Assembly (NCBI RefSeq): GCF_021391535.1
Contig: NZ_CP090066.1
Location: 2,369,501-2,433,500 of the forward strand
Source: Aurantimonas sp. HBX-1
Lineage (GTDB): Bacteria > Pseudomonadota > Alphaproteobacteria > Rhizobiales > Rhizobiaceae
Direction of reading: 5' to 3'
DNA: 64,000 bases
Under the pieces are notes generated by a model, which saw nothing but the letters and a program-made list of their open reading frames with translations, made no database searches and had not been told where the DNA came from. A program made the position numbers and the translations under genes. Positions 44,297 to 53,544 of this stretch are shown piece after piece (position 1 is the first letter of the stretch; every line of letters starts with the position of its first letter).

Positions 44297-46249
44297 TCAG
44301 ACCGCCCAGCAGGCGCAGCCGAGAGCGCCCCAGAAGCTTCGATTGTCCGCGACCGGGACGGATGCTCCCCAAGCAGCCGCGTGGGCGTGTTCATGCAGGG
44401 AGCAGAGGCTCGCGCATCCGCAACCTGTCGCCATCTCGGCGTATTTCGTCCCGAGCGAGGCGCGGCGCTGCTGGTAGCCCCCGAAGGTTGCCACAGGCGA
44501 CCAGTCGGGCATCGGGGGCGGCAGGTCGGGAGCCAGGTCGGCGAACTCGTCGGCACCATGAACGGGGCGCCCGCCAAGAATGGTCAGGACGGACGCAATG
44601 TCCTGGATGCGTTCCTCCGGGACTGCGAAGTAGTCGTCACTCAGCACCGCAAGATCGGCCAACTGCCCGGCGGCGATCTGGCCCTTCTTTCCGACCTCGC
44701 CCGAGAACCAGGTGTTCTCGTGCGTCCACAGGCGAAGAGCCGTCTCGCGGTCGAGGCGGTTGGCGGACGGGTAGAGCGTCAGGCTCCCCAACGTCCTGCC
44801 GGTTACAAGCCAGGCCAGGGATACCCACGGGTTATAAGAGGCGACGCGGGTCGCGTCGGTGCCCGCGCCGACACGAACCCCCATCTCGAGCATGCGGGCG
44901 ACGGGCGGCGAGCGTCCGGCGGCCTGCTCTCCGTAGCGCTCGACGAAATATTCCCCCTGGAAAGCCATGCGGTGCTGGACGGCGATGCCGCCGCCGAGCC
45001 TTGCCACACGCTCGATGTTCCAGTCGCTGATGGTTTCCGCGTGGTCGAAGAACCAGTTGAGGCCCTCGAACGGCACGTCGCGCGCGACGTTCTCGTAAAC
45101 GTCCAGCGCACGGGAGATCGTCTCGTCGTAGGTGGCGTGGAGACGCCACGGCCAACGGTTTTCGGCCAGAAGCCGGATGACCGGCTCGAGGTCGGCCTCC
45201 ATGCTGGGCGGCATCTCCGGCCGCTCGACGCGGAAGTCCTCGAAGTCCGCAGCGGAATAAACCAGCATCTCGCCGGCGCCGTTCGCGCGGTAAAAGTCAT
45301 CCCCCTGACCCGGCACGACCTGTCTGGACCACTGGGCGAAATCCGCCAGTTCGTCCTTCGGCTTCTGCGTGAACAGGTTGTAGGCGATGCGCACCGTGAG
45401 GAGGTTCTCCCGATGCAGTTCATCGATGATGGCGTAGTCGTCCGGGTAGTTCTGGAAGCCGCCCCCGGCGTCGATCACGCCGGTGACCCCGAGACGGTTC
45501 ACCTCGCGCATGAAGTGCTGCGTTGAATTCTTCTGATACTCCTTCGGCAGCTTGGGTCCCTGCGCCAGCGTCGAGTACAGGATGGTCGCGTTGGGCTGGG
45601 CCAGCAGGAGGCCGGTGGGGTTGCCGGCGCCGTCGCGGACGATCTCCCCTCCCGGAGGATTGGGCGTATCGCGGGTGTAGCCGACGACCCGCAGGGCCGC
45701 GCCGTTCAGGAGCGCCCGGTCATAAAGGTGCAGGATGAAGACCGGCGTGTCCGGCGCCACCGCGTTGATCTCGTCGAGTGTCGGCAGCCGTTTCTCTGCG
45801 AACTGGTGCTCGGTGAAACCACCGACGACGCGAACCCATTGCGGCGGCGGTGTGCTGGCGACCTGGCGTTTCAGCATCTCCATCGCCTGGGCGAGCGAGC
45901 GGACGCCGTCCCAACGCAGTTCCATGTTGTAGTTCAGCCCGCCCCGGATGATGTGCATGTGGCTGTCGATCAACCCGGGCACGACGCGGCGGCCGCCGAG
46001 GTCGACGGTCGGCGTTCGGGGCCCGGCCAGCGCCATGACCTCGTCGTCCGCGCCGACATGGAGGAACCGGCCCTCTCGTATCGCGATCGCGCTGGCCTGC
46101 GGATTCGAACGGTCGAGCGTCGTCACCTTGCCGCCGCGAAGCACGAGGTCCGCATACTGGTCCATGCCCTGCGCTCCTGCCGTGAGGGACGTTAGAGGCC
46201 CTGCCGCCGCCGCGGCCATTCCGATCATGACGTCGCGACGCGTGGTCAT
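44297..46249 (-). CDS. YtcJ-like amidohydrolase with Cys/His-rich tail
   Basis: A 650-aa metal-dependent hydrolase of the Amidohydro_3/YtcJ group. A Tat-like leader (TTRRDVMIGMAAAAAGPLTS) is followed by the beta-sandwich and the metal motif DSHMHI (His97, His99), and FFDHAETISDWN mid-protein. After the barrel, residues about 608-650 form a tail with CGCASLCSLHEHAHA and GALGCACWAV: five Cys in CxC, Cxx-type and CxC patterns plus three His. Such a tail is not part of the catalytic fold and could bind a metal. AGGG precedes ATG 46249. Confidence 0.9.
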   Translation of the reverse strand: MTTRRDVMIGMAAAAAGPLTSLTAGAQGMDQYADLVLRGGKVTTLDRSNPQASAIAIREGRFLHVGADDEVMALAGPRTPTVDLGGRRVVPGLIDSHMHIIRGGLNYNMELRWDGVRSLAQAMEMLKRQVASTPPPQWVRVVGGFTEHQFAEKRLPTLDEINAVAPDTPVFILHLYDRALLNGAALRVVGYTRDTPNPPGGEIVRDGAGNPTGLLLAQPNATILYSTLAQGPKLPKEYQKNSTQHFMREVNRLGVTGVIDAGGGFQNYPDDYAIIDELHRENLLTVRIAYNLFTQKPKDELADFAQWSRQVVPGQGDDFYRANGAGEMLVYSAADFEDFRVERPEMPPSMEADLEPVIRLLAENRWPWRLHATYDETISRALDVYENVARDVPFEGLNWFFDHAETISDWNIERVARLGGGIAVQHRMAFQGEYFVERYGEQAAGRSPPVARMLEMGVRVGAGTDATRVASYNPWVSLAWLVTGRTLGSLTLYPSANRLDRETALRLWTHENTWFSGEVGKKGQIAAGQLADLAVLSDDYFAVPEERIQDIASVLTILGGRPVHGADEFADLAPDLPPPMPDWSPVATFGGYQQRRASLGTKYAEMATGCGCASLCSLHEHAHAAAWGASVPVADNRSFWGALGCACWAV

Positions 46250-46259
46250 CCGAGCACCC

Positions 46260-46532
46260 TCATTCTGCGTCCGGGATTTGGGAGTCCTGCTTGATGGCCG
46301 TGCCAGGAAGTTCGCCGAACACGTGACCGCGGCAGCCAGCCTGATCGACCGCTTCGCGAAATCCGCATCCGACGATCATCTGCCGCGCGACCGGCACAAT
46401 CTGCTCGCCGAGGAGGATGCCGAGCAGTCCGATCAGCGCCACCACCGGCGGCGCGGGAGACCGTACGGCGAGGAGGCTGTAGACGACGCCGACGAGGAGG
46501 CCTGCGCCCAGCGATGCGAGGTACAGCTTCAT
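46260..46532 (-). CDS. XapX-domain (DUF1427) membrane protein
   Basis: A 90-aa protein. Residues 1-50 are the XapX domain: two short helices with the hinge LLAVRSPAPPVVALIGLLGILLG (split across 19-42). A soluble 40-residue tail with Cys56 and Cys67 follows. Function of XapX is unknown. It sits 10 nt upstream of the YtcJ-like gene and 97 nt after the chloroperoxidase-like gene in the same operon. Confidence 0.87.
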   Translation of the reverse strand: MKLYLASLGAGLLVGVVYSLLAVRSPAPPVVALIGLLGILLGEQIVPVARQMIVGCGFREAVDQAGCRGHVFGELPGTAIKQDSQIPDAE

Positions 46533-46629
46533 GTCCGGGGTCCCGTGGCTTCGACGTCGTCTGTATGAAATCGCCGTGGCCGCTCCGCCGACACCGCCGC
46601 GGAGCGCCTTGGAACGCCTCTGTGAGGAC

Positions 46630-47616
46630 TTAGCCCTTCACGAACGCCAACAGGTCCGGGTTGAGCACCTGAGCGTGAGTGGTGAGCATGCCGTGCGGAT
46701 AGCCGGCGTAGACCTTGAGGGTGCCGTTCTTGAGCAGCTTGATCGACTTCAGGGCCGCATCAGCGATCGGAACGATCTGGTCGTCGTCACCGTGCATGAC
46801 CAGCGTGGGGACATCGATCGCCCTGAGGTCCTCCGTCTGGTCGGTTTCGGAGAAGGCTTTGATGCCGTCGTAATGCGCCTTGGCGCTGCCCATCATCCCC
46901 TGCCGCCACCAATTCTGCACCACGCCCTGGGAGACCTCGGCGCCCTCCCGGTTGAAGCCGTAGAACGGCCCGGCGGCGACATCGAGGAAGATCTGAGCCC
47001 GGTTGTTCGCGGTTCCCTCCCGAAACCCGTCGAACACCTCGATGGGAAGCCCCTCGGGGTTCGCCTCGGTCTTCAGCATCAGCGGCGGCACCGCGCTCAC
47101 CAGCACCGCCTTGGCGACGCGGCCGCTCGGCTGCCCGTGCCTGGCGACATAACGTGCCACCTCCCCGCCTCCGGTCGAATGTCCGATGTGGACGGCGTTC
47201 CGCAGGTCGAGATGCTCTGCGACCGCGAAGGCGTCCGCGGCGTAGTGGTCCATGTCGTGGCCATCGCTGACCTGCGCGGAGCGTCCGTGACCGCGGCGAT
47301 CGTGGGCGACGACGCGGTAGCCGTTGCTCAGAAAGAACAGCATCTGCGCATCCCAGTCGTCGCTCGAAAGCGGCCACCCGTGATGGAAGACGATCGGCTG
47401 GGCATCCTTCGGACCCCAGTCCTTGTAGAAGATTTCCACACCGTCCGAGGTGGTGACATAGGCCATCGTCATGGTTCCTTCTGCGGTCACTGTTTCTGTG
47501 GCTCCGGCCAGCCTCGGAAGGGCCAGGGAGGCGGCGAGCGCCGCCGCGCCGAGCTCCATCACGGTCCTGCGGGTGGGCAGGATCAGGCGGTCGTGCTCTC
47601 CTTCCCGGTTTGCCAT
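46630..47616 (-). CDS. Tat-exported chloroperoxidase-like alpha/beta hydrolase
   Basis: A 328-aa protein. A Tat-type leader ([20 protein letters not shown]) precedes a hydrolase of the non-haem chloroperoxidase/esterase group: [15 protein letters not shown] oxyanion region, [13 protein letters not shown] with Ser147, Asp in [10 protein letters not shown], and His in YPHGM. Most cytoplasmic relatives lack the leader. GAGGGAG precedes ATG 47616. It lies 11 nt after the YcaC-type gene. Members hydrolyse esters or lactones and can make peracids. Confidence 0.9.
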   Translation of the reverse strand: MANREGEHDRLILPTRRTVMELGAAALAASLALPRLAGATETVTAEGTMTMAYVTTSDGVEIFYKDWGPKDAQPIVFHHGWPLSSDDWDAQMLFFLSNGYRVVAHDRRGHGRSAQVSDGHDMDHYAADAFAVAEHLDLRNAVHIGHSTGGGEVARYVARHGQPSGRVAKAVLVSAVPPLMLKTEANPEGLPIEVFDGFREGTANNRAQIFLDVAAGPFYGFNREGAEVSQGVVQNWWRQGMMGSAKAHYDGIKAFSETDQTEDLRAIDVPTLVMHGDDDQIVPIADAALKSIKLLKNGTLKVYAGYPHGMLTTHAQVLNPDLLAFVKG

Positions 47617-47627
47617 GTCGGGCTCCC

Positions 47628-48281
47628 TCAGTGGCCTTCGGAGGCGCCGAACATCGTCTTGGCGTAGATGATGCCGAGGCCGTAGGAGCCGCCAAACTTC
47701 TTGGCGATGCCGGTGGTGAGGTCGTAGGTTTCAGATCTTGCCCAGTCGCGCTGGAGCTCCAGCAGATACTGGAGAGAGGTCATGGGGACGGCTCCGGCTT
47801 CGACCATGCGCGTCACGGCGCGTTCATGGGCCTCGCTGGAGACGTCACCGCAGGCGTCGGAGATGAAGTACACCTCGAAGCCCTGATCGAGGGCGGAAAG
47901 CGCCGGGCCGACGATGCACACCCCGGTCCAAAGCCCGGCGAGGACGATGCGGCCACGCCCGATCTCGTTGACCCTGGCGATCACGGGAGCATCCTCCCAT
48001 GTGTTCATCGACGTGCGATCAAGCATCGCCTGACCGGGATAGGCGTCGACGATTTCCGAGAACATCGGCCCGGAGAAGCTCTTTTCCGCGACCGTGGTGA
48101 GGATCGTCGGAACCTTGAACCCGGATGCGCCATGCGCCACCAGGGCGGCGTTGTTGCGCAGCAGAACCGCGTCGATCGACTTGGTCGCGAAAGCCATCTG
48201 CGACTGGAAGTCGATCATGATCAGCGTATGGTTGGTCGGGTCCAGAAGCGTCTTGCTCGGGGTCGCGGTCGCGGTCGCCAT
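47628..48281 (-). CDS. YcaC-like isochorismatase-fold hydrolase (copy 1)
   Basis: A 217-aa cysteine hydrolase: catalytic Asp24 in IMIDFQSQ, Cys122 in [14 protein letters not shown], and the NTWED motif. AAGGAGGG precedes ATG 48281. First gene of the six-gene operon. It is paralogous to the protein at 51555-52208 (same length, NTWED and AGLWT-C shared). YcaC substrates are unknown; amide or thioester cleavage is typical of the fold. Confidence 0.92.
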   Translation of the reverse strand: MATATATPSKTLLDPTNHTLIMIDFQSQMAFATKSIDAVLLRNNAALVAHGASGFKVPTILTTVAEKSFSGPMFSEIVDAYPGQAMLDRTSMNTWEDAPVIARVNEIGRGRIVLAGLWTGVCIVGPALSALDQGFEVYFISDACGDVSSEAHERAVTRMVEAGAVPMTSLQYLLELQRDWARSETYDLTTGIAKKFGGSYGLGIIYAKTMFGASEGH

Positions 48282-48544
48282 CTTCCCTCCTTGCGCCCTT
48301 GCGGCAGCTCGCGCGGACGTGGCCCAGCGGCCGCGCCAGGGCGGATTGGTTTGATCGAACATGCTTGCCTGCGGACGGCTCGTGCTCGTCCAACCGGCTT
48401 CAACGTCGCGCTTGCGGTCCCGTCGAATGCCAAGACGTTAGCGGCCGCTTCCGGTCCGCCGCTATTGTGCGTTCGGATCGCCGAATTGTACCTTCCGGTA
48501 ACCCGCCCGGTCGTTCCGCGCTTGGACGTTGTCTCTGCGCGAGG

Positions 48545-49156
48545 TCAGAGATCGGCGGCGCGATCCGCCATCCGGACAAGATCCGCAAAGCTGCGAGCTT
48601 GCAGCTTCTGCATGACCTGCGCTCGATGAACCTTGACCGTCACCTCGCTGAGCCCGAGCTGATGGGCGACCTGCTTGTTCATCAGCCCCGTCGCCAGGAG
48701 TTCCATGACTTCACGCTCCCGGGGGCTGAGGGCGCCAAGGCGTTCTCGGAATGCCGTAGAGGCCTGCTCCTGGTCGCGGCGTTCCCTCGACCGCTCGAGC
48801 CCGGCATTGACGGCATCGAGGATGTCCTGTTCCCGGAACGGCTTGGTCAGGAATTCCATCGCGCCGGCTTTCATGGCGGCGACGGACATCGGCACGTCAC
48901 CATGTCCCGTGATGAAGATGATCGGCACGTCCGGTGCGCTGCGCGCCAATTCCCGCTGAAGCTCCAGTCCGCTCCGCCCCTTCAGCCGGACGTCTAGGAT
49001 CAGGCAGGCGACCGAGGCGTCGATGGGAGTCCGCGAGAACGCCTCCACAGACGCGAAGGTACGGACGCTGTAACCCACCGAGGTCAGCAGGCTTTCCAGC
49101 GAAGAACGGATACCGGCATCGTCGTCGACCACGTAGATCGTCGCGTCGTCAGTCAT
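48545..49156 (-). CDS. FixJ-type response regulator
   Basis: A 203-aa regulator: receiver domain with phospho-acceptor Asp55 (CLILDVRLKG), conserved Thr in FITGHGDVPMSV and Lys in FLTKPF, and a LuxR-type HTH (LSPREREVMELLATGLMNKQVAHQLGLSEVTVK region, 140-180). Its start overlaps the kinase stop by 8 nt. The 263 nt downstream lead into the YcaC/XapX/YtcJ operon on the same strand, which it may activate. Confidence 0.93.
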   Translation of the reverse strand: MTDDATIYVVDDDAGIRSSLESLLTSVGYSVRTFASVEAFSRTPIDASVACLILDVRLKGRSGLELQRELARSAPDVPIIFITGHGDVPMSVAAMKAGAMEFLTKPFREQDILDAVNAGLERSRERRDQEQASTAFRERLGALSPREREVMELLATGLMNKQVAHQLGLSEVTVKVHRAQVMQKLQARSFADLVRMADRAADL

Positions 49157-50738
49157 CGGCTTGTCTCCCGGAGACCGCGGTGGCGGAGTTGGGGGCGGGA
49201 AGCGTCAGATGGAAGATGGCCCCCCGGGGCTTGTTCGACGAGAGCCATAGTCTTCCACCATGGGCCTCGGCGACGCTTCGGCAGAACATCAGCCCCATGC
49301 CCATGCCATCTGCCTTTGTGGAGAAAAACGGCTCGAAGACCCTGTCTGCAAGGGCGGCCGGAACGCCCGGGCCGTTGTCGGCGAAAGCGATTTCGACCTC
49401 CCCCGGCTCGCGGCGGCGCACGGATATCGTCAGGCGCCTGTCGGCCTCGTGCCCGCCGTCACGACCATCGGCAGCGTTCTCGATGAGGTTGATGCAGACC
49501 TGGAGGATTTGCAGGGCGTTGCAGTTCACCTCGATGCCCTCCGCCGGATAGACGCGCCTGATGTCGATCGGGCGGACCGACTCCGACTGGCAGTGCGAAA
49601 CCGCGTCGTCGATCACGCGCCGAACGTCGACCGCGGCTCGTTCCTGCACTCCTTTCAGGAACATCGTCCGGATGCCGGAGACGACCTTGCCGGCCCGATG
49701 CCCATCGTCGACGATACGCGACAGGGCCGCCGCCGCTTGCGCCATGTCCGGGTTGTCGCGCTTGAGCCAGCGAAGCCCCGCATCCGCGTTCGTCACGATG
49801 CTGGAAAGCGGCTGGTTTATCTCGTGCGCGATCGAGGCCGAAAGCGCTTCCATCGCGGTCATCCGATTGCGCCGCGAGCGCAGATCGAGAGCCGCCGCTT
49901 CCGCGAGGCGAAGGTAGTTCCCGGCGGTCTCTGCCAGCAGCACCACGAGGATGATCGCCGCGGCAACCAGGCCGATGATCCGCCCCGACCACCAGCCGAC
50001 GCTCAGTCGGACGCCCTCCGCCCAATAGGAAAGCAGGAGTATCTCCCCCAGCAACGAGAACAAGACCACCGCCATCCAGATATCGAGTGCCGAGTGCCGA
50101 CGGCGAAGCAGCAGGAGGATGCCCAGGACATAGAGAGCGATCGTCATCGGCGGCACGTAATCCCACCCCCCGGCGGGAACCCGTTCGTCGGCCATCAGGG
50201 ATGGCAGTCCGTCCGCTTTGTGCAACGCGATCCAGAGGCTGGCCGCGAGGCATGCCGTCACCGCCGCGAGGCTCCAGGCCATCCAACGGCGTGGAGAGGC
50301 GGCCTTCCGCTCGGGATTGCCGACTGCGAAACCCAAGACGGCCAGGGCAAATCCGATACGCCGGATCGCCGCGATCCATGCGGTCGCCTGAAGGTTATCG
50401 CCGGAACCCACGGCGTCGAAGATGCCGGGAAAGGTCAGCGCCCAAGGCGGCAGGAGGGCTCCGGAAAGGAGGTATCCGAAGCTGAGGAAAAGCAAGCCTA
50501 TCGAACGCTGCACGCGGAAGGTCGCGAGCAGGAGTGTCGCCGTCGTGATCTCGATCACGCAGACGGCTCCCGCATAGGCAGGCAGAAAGCCTTCCGTTCC
50601 GGATGTCGGATGATTTGCGAGCGGCGCTGTGGCGCCAAGCACGACGATCAGCACGACGACAATGGCGAACATCAGCGTCAACTGCCCATGGGTGGGCAGG
50701 GACGTCGATACCAGGCGTTGCTCGGATCGCACCGACAT
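49149..50738 (-). CDS. MASE4-type membrane histidine kinase
   Basis: A 529-aa kinase. Residues about 15-275 carry roughly eight helices resembling MASE4. There is no PAS domain. The HisKA box ASIAHEINQPLSSIVTNADAGL (His305) and HATPase motifs NLIENAAD, FADNGPGVP and GMGMGLMFCRS follow. ATG 50738 has GAGG at 6 nt; ATG 50750 is the alternative. Paired with the FixJ-type regulator. The DctB/FixL-like HEINQPL box is typical for FixJ partners; the signal is probably membrane- or redox-related. Confidence 0.9.
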   Translation of the reverse strand: MSVRSEQRLVSTSLPTHGQLTLMFAIVVVLIVVLGATAPLANHPTSGTEGFLPAYAGAVCVIEITTATLLLATFRVQRSIGLLFLSFGYLLSGALLPPWALTFPGIFDAVGSGDNLQATAWIAAIRRIGFALAVLGFAVGNPERKAASPRRWMAWSLAAVTACLAASLWIALHKADGLPSLMADERVPAGGWDYVPPMTIALYVLGILLLLRRRHSALDIWMAVVLFSLLGEILLLSYWAEGVRLSVGWWSGRIIGLVAAAIILVVLLAETAGNYLRLAEAAALDLRSRRNRMTAMEALSASIAHEINQPLSSIVTNADAGLRWLKRDNPDMAQAAAALSRIVDDGHRAGKVVSGIRTMFLKGVQERAAVDVRRVIDDAVSHCQSESVRPIDIRRVYPAEGIEVNCNALQILQVCINLIENAADGRDGGHEADRRLTISVRRREPGEVEIAFADNGPGVPAALADRVFEPFFSTKADGMGMGLMFCRSVAEAHGGRLWLSSNKPRGAIFHLTLPAPNSATAVSGRQADD

Positions 50739-51106
50739 CGATCGCCTCATACTGTCGTCACGCTAAGCAGCGGCACGGAACGCAAGAAGACCGAGTTCCA
50801 ACCGCCTTTCCGCCAGTCATGATCGGGAAAACAGCGGGCTGTCTAGTGAATTGGCCACGGCAGGCATCGATCCGGAATGATGCCCCGCGATGAGCAGCGA
50901 TATGCGACCTCGGAAAGGCTGACGCGGGGATGTTGGCCGCCGGGCTGTCGCAGTTGATGCGCGGACCCGATCGGCAATGAACGCCTGAAGTCTCGGAGAT
51001 GCTGGACGGTCTGACCGCAGCACGGCGGCAGTTTGGAAAACAGATGCTTGATCCCGCTGCCGGCCACATGGCGAACAGCGATCTCGGCTCAACGCGTCAT
51101 CAGCTT
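50739..51106. other. Intergenic region upstream of the kinase
   Basis: 368 nt between the SnoaL-like gene and the kinase, all genes on the minus strand. No gene, repeat or clear terminator recognised; presumably holds the kinase promoter. Confidence 0.45.
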
Positions 51107-51469
51107 TCACGCATCCGGTTGGTCGAGGAAGACGTGCAGGGTTCGGATGAGCCCGCCGTCGACATGCGCGACGTCCGTACCCGTGACCGCAATCGGACCT
51201 CCAGCCGGGCCGGCCCGCCACTGCAGGCGGCCGACACCGTGGTGGCCGGATGCCGGCCTCAACGCCGTGAACACGAAATCCGGCGGCAGATGCAGCAAAA
51301 GGTCCGACACGGCCTGAGAGATCGCTGCGTGCCCCCGCACCGAGCGCTCGGGTTCGTGAAGCTCTGCATCCTCATGGTAGATGTTCCGTATCGCCGAGGT
51401 GCGCCGTGCGGGGTCGCGTTCGCCGAACACCAGCTCAAGGTTGGCCTGCATGAGTTTCTCGAAATCCAT
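51107..51469 (-). CDS. SnoaL/NTF2-like small protein
   Basis: A 120-aa single NTF2-like cone fold (IRNIYHEDAELHEPERSVRG, then LHLPPDFVFTALRP and DVAHVDGGLIRTLHVF). AAGGAGAG precedes ATG 51469. It follows the second YcaC-like gene by 85 nt, same strand. May be a ketosteroid-isomerase-like enzyme or binding protein; not determinable. Confidence 0.85.
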   Translation of the reverse strand: MDFEKLMQANLELVFGERDPARRTSAIRNIYHEDAELHEPERSVRGHAAISQAVSDLLLHLPPDFVFTALRPASGHHGVGRLQWRAGPAGGPIAVTGTDVAHVDGGLIRTLHVFLDQPDA

Positions 51470-51554
51470 CCGTCTCTCCTTCGAGTAGCTCCGGGCGGCG
51501 CCATGGATGACGAGGCGGGAACCGCTCCGGGTCGCCTCGCCATCCCCTCTCCAA

Positions 51555-52208
51555 TCAGCCCGCCGGGCTCGGAACCGGCGTGTTGAGCAGTTGCTGCTCC
51601 CACAGATAGGCGATGGCGCTGCCGCCAATGTGGTACTTGAGGGCGTCGTTCAGTTCGGTCGCGGTCTCGGCCCGGGCCCAATCGCGTTGCCATTCGGAAG
51701 CCAGGGCCAGCCAGGTCATCATGTTGATGCCAGCCGCGATCATGCGCTGGATCGCGACCTCGTGGGCCTCGAGCGACGTGCCGCCCGACGCATCGGTGAT
51801 CACCGTCACGTCCCAGCCCTCCCCCGCTGCCTGGATTGCGGGCATAGCCACGCAGATCTCGGTCCACAGGCCGGCGATGATCAGCTGCTTGCGGCCCGTC
51901 GCCTTGACGGCATCGACGACCTTCGGATCCTCCCAGGTGTTGATGAAAGTCCGGTCGATCACCTCATTGTCGGGGAAGACCTCCGTGACATGCGGGAAGA
52001 TGACGCCGCCGCGGGCGGCGACGACGCTGGTCAGGATCGTCGGAACGCCGAACACCTTTGCGACCTTGGCGAGCGCGGTCGTGTTGTTCACCACCATGTG
52101 CGGATCGTGGCTGTTCAGGTTCGCCAGCTGGTAGGGCTGATGGTCTATCAGGACCAGTACGGAATCCTCGGGGCGAAGAAGCGAGGCAAGTCCATTACGA
52201 AAAGTCAT
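51555..52208 (-). CDS. YcaC-like isochorismatase-fold hydrolase (copy 2)
   Basis: A 217-aa paralogue of the protein at 47628: Asp22 in VLIDHQPYQ, Cys119 in GLWTEICVAMPAIQ, NTWED motif. CAGGAG precedes ATG 52208; the open frame continues far upstream without support. Divergent from a LysR regulator that probably controls it and the SnoaL-like gene. Confidence 0.92.
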   Translation of the reverse strand: MTFRNGLASLLRPEDSVLVLIDHQPYQLANLNSHDPHMVVNNTTALAKVAKVFGVPTILTSVVAARGGVIFPHVTEVFPDNEVIDRTFINTWEDPKVVDAVKATGRKQLIIAGLWTEICVAMPAIQAAGEGWDVTVITDASGGTSLEAHEVAIQRMIAAGINMMTWLALASEWQRDWARAETATELNDALKYHIGGSAIAYLWEQQLLNTPVPSPAG

Positions 52209-52508
52209 TCCGGTCTCCTGGATATCATGGGAAGCGCTCGTCGGCTGCGCGAAATTACTGGATGCTCCTGGGCGCTGCGGTGCAGGTCCTGCCCCCCTGG
52301 TGCCGTTCTTGCTCCCAATCGGGTTCGTCGCTGAGCGAAGACTTGAGTTCGTTCGGTTTCTTCGAAAGGCTGCGGCGGCAATCGCTGAACGGCCTTCGGA
52401 AACGGGTGACCGCCGGCCTGCCCCGGCGGAGTCGGAAACTGACACCTCCATCGGTGATGCGGTAGGACCTGATCCTGCCAAGCTGTGTCGCGAAACGGGG
52501 AACGCCGA
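52209..52508. other. Divergent intergenic region, YcaC copy 2 / LysR
   Basis: 300 nt with no supported gene; it must contain the promoters of the YcaC-like gene and the LysR gene. No strong dyad was picked out by eye. Confidence 0.45.
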
Positions 52509-53402
52509 ATGGACACGGAAGACTTGCGGGCCTTCGTGGAAGTCGCCGACGCCGGGGGTGTTTCGGCTGCGGCCCGTCGGCTTGGTGTGTCCAAGTCGAT
52601 CGTCAGCCGCAGGCTTGTCAGGCTTGAGGCGGAGCTCGGCGTTCAGCTTCTTGCGCGCACCACCCGCGGCGCGGCTCTCACTGAAGCCGGGGCTGCGTTT
52701 CGAGACCATGCGGCCAGAGTGAGTAGCGAGATCGATGCGGCCAGGGAAACCTTGCAGCCGGCCGGAGACCTCACGGGGCGCTTGCGGGTCGCGATGCCGC
52801 TGACCATCGGTCCAACGCATTTCGCCCCGGTGCTGGCGGAACTGGCGCGCCGTCATCCGAGGCTTCACATCCATTCCTCCTACAGCGACCGCTTCGTCGA
52901 TCTGATCGCGGAGGGTTTCGACTGCGCAATCCGGGTCGGGTATCTGCAGGACTCCAGCCTCGTGACGAGGCGCGTCGGGGCGATCTACGGGAAGTTTCTC
53001 GCCAGCCCCGCCTATATCGAGGCGCATGGCGCACCCGAAGCGCCGGAGGAGATCGCCGGCCACCAGGCCCTGATGCAAGGCACCGAAACCTGGCAGTTCA
53101 TGGATGGCGACAAGGTGGTCACCATCCACCCACAGGGGCGCTACAAGGCCGACAACGGCGTCGCGCTCGCGGCGGCGGCGGCCGCGGGACTGGGCGTCGC
53201 TTGGCTGCCCGATTGCGTCACCGATCCCTATGTCGCCTCGGGCGCGCTTGTGCCGATCATGACACGCTACCCGCCGCCTTCGGCGGGCGCCTATGTCGTC
53301 CGGCCGCCGGGGAACCATCCTTCGCGAAAGATACGGGTGCTGACCGAACTGCTGATCGAGTGCCTTGAGGAAGATCCGCGCCTCGCGGCTGTCGGGCGCT
53401 AG
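52509..53402 (+). CDS. LysR family regulator
   Basis: A 297-aa LysR regulator of the group with MDTEDLRAFVEVADAGGVSAA and SKSIVSRRLVRLEAELG in the HTH, effector domain from about 85. ATG 52509; an in-frame codon at 52485 is less likely. It lies between the YcaC/SnoaL pair (divergent) and the pirin set (downstream, 142 nt), so it may control either. Confidence 0.92.
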   Translation: MDTEDLRAFVEVADAGGVSAAARRLGVSKSIVSRRLVRLEAELGVQLLARTTRGAALTEAGAAFRDHAARVSSEIDAARETLQPAGDLTGRLRVAMPLTIGPTHFAPVLAELARRHPRLHIHSSYSDRFVDLIAEGFDCAIRVGYLQDSSLVTRRVGAIYGKFLASPAYIEAHGAPEAPEEIAGHQALMQGTETWQFMDGDKVVTIHPQGRYKADNGVALAAAAAAGLGVAWLPDCVTDPYVASGALVPIMTRYPPPSAGAYVVRPPGNHPSRKIRVLTELLIECLEEDPRLAAVGR

Positions 53403-53544
53403 TCATGGACGGTCGCGCCGCCGTCCCGGTGTTCCGCTTTCTGCGACACAGCTTGGCGGATCGTGGGTCTAGCTGCCAGAGCGGCCGCCGATTAGCACGA
53501 GCCTTCGGTGGGATCAGGCGATCCGACAAGAGAGGACGACGCGC

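Noticed and set aside
46531..47667. 378-codon plus frame opposite the chloroperoxidase-like gene
   Set aside because: Typical shadow frame of a high-GC gene; the minus-strand product has full catalytic motifs.
51555..53318. 587-codon minus frame ending with YcaC copy 2
   Set aside because: The upstream part is antisense to the LysR gene at 52509; AGGAG and the family start place the beginning at 52208.
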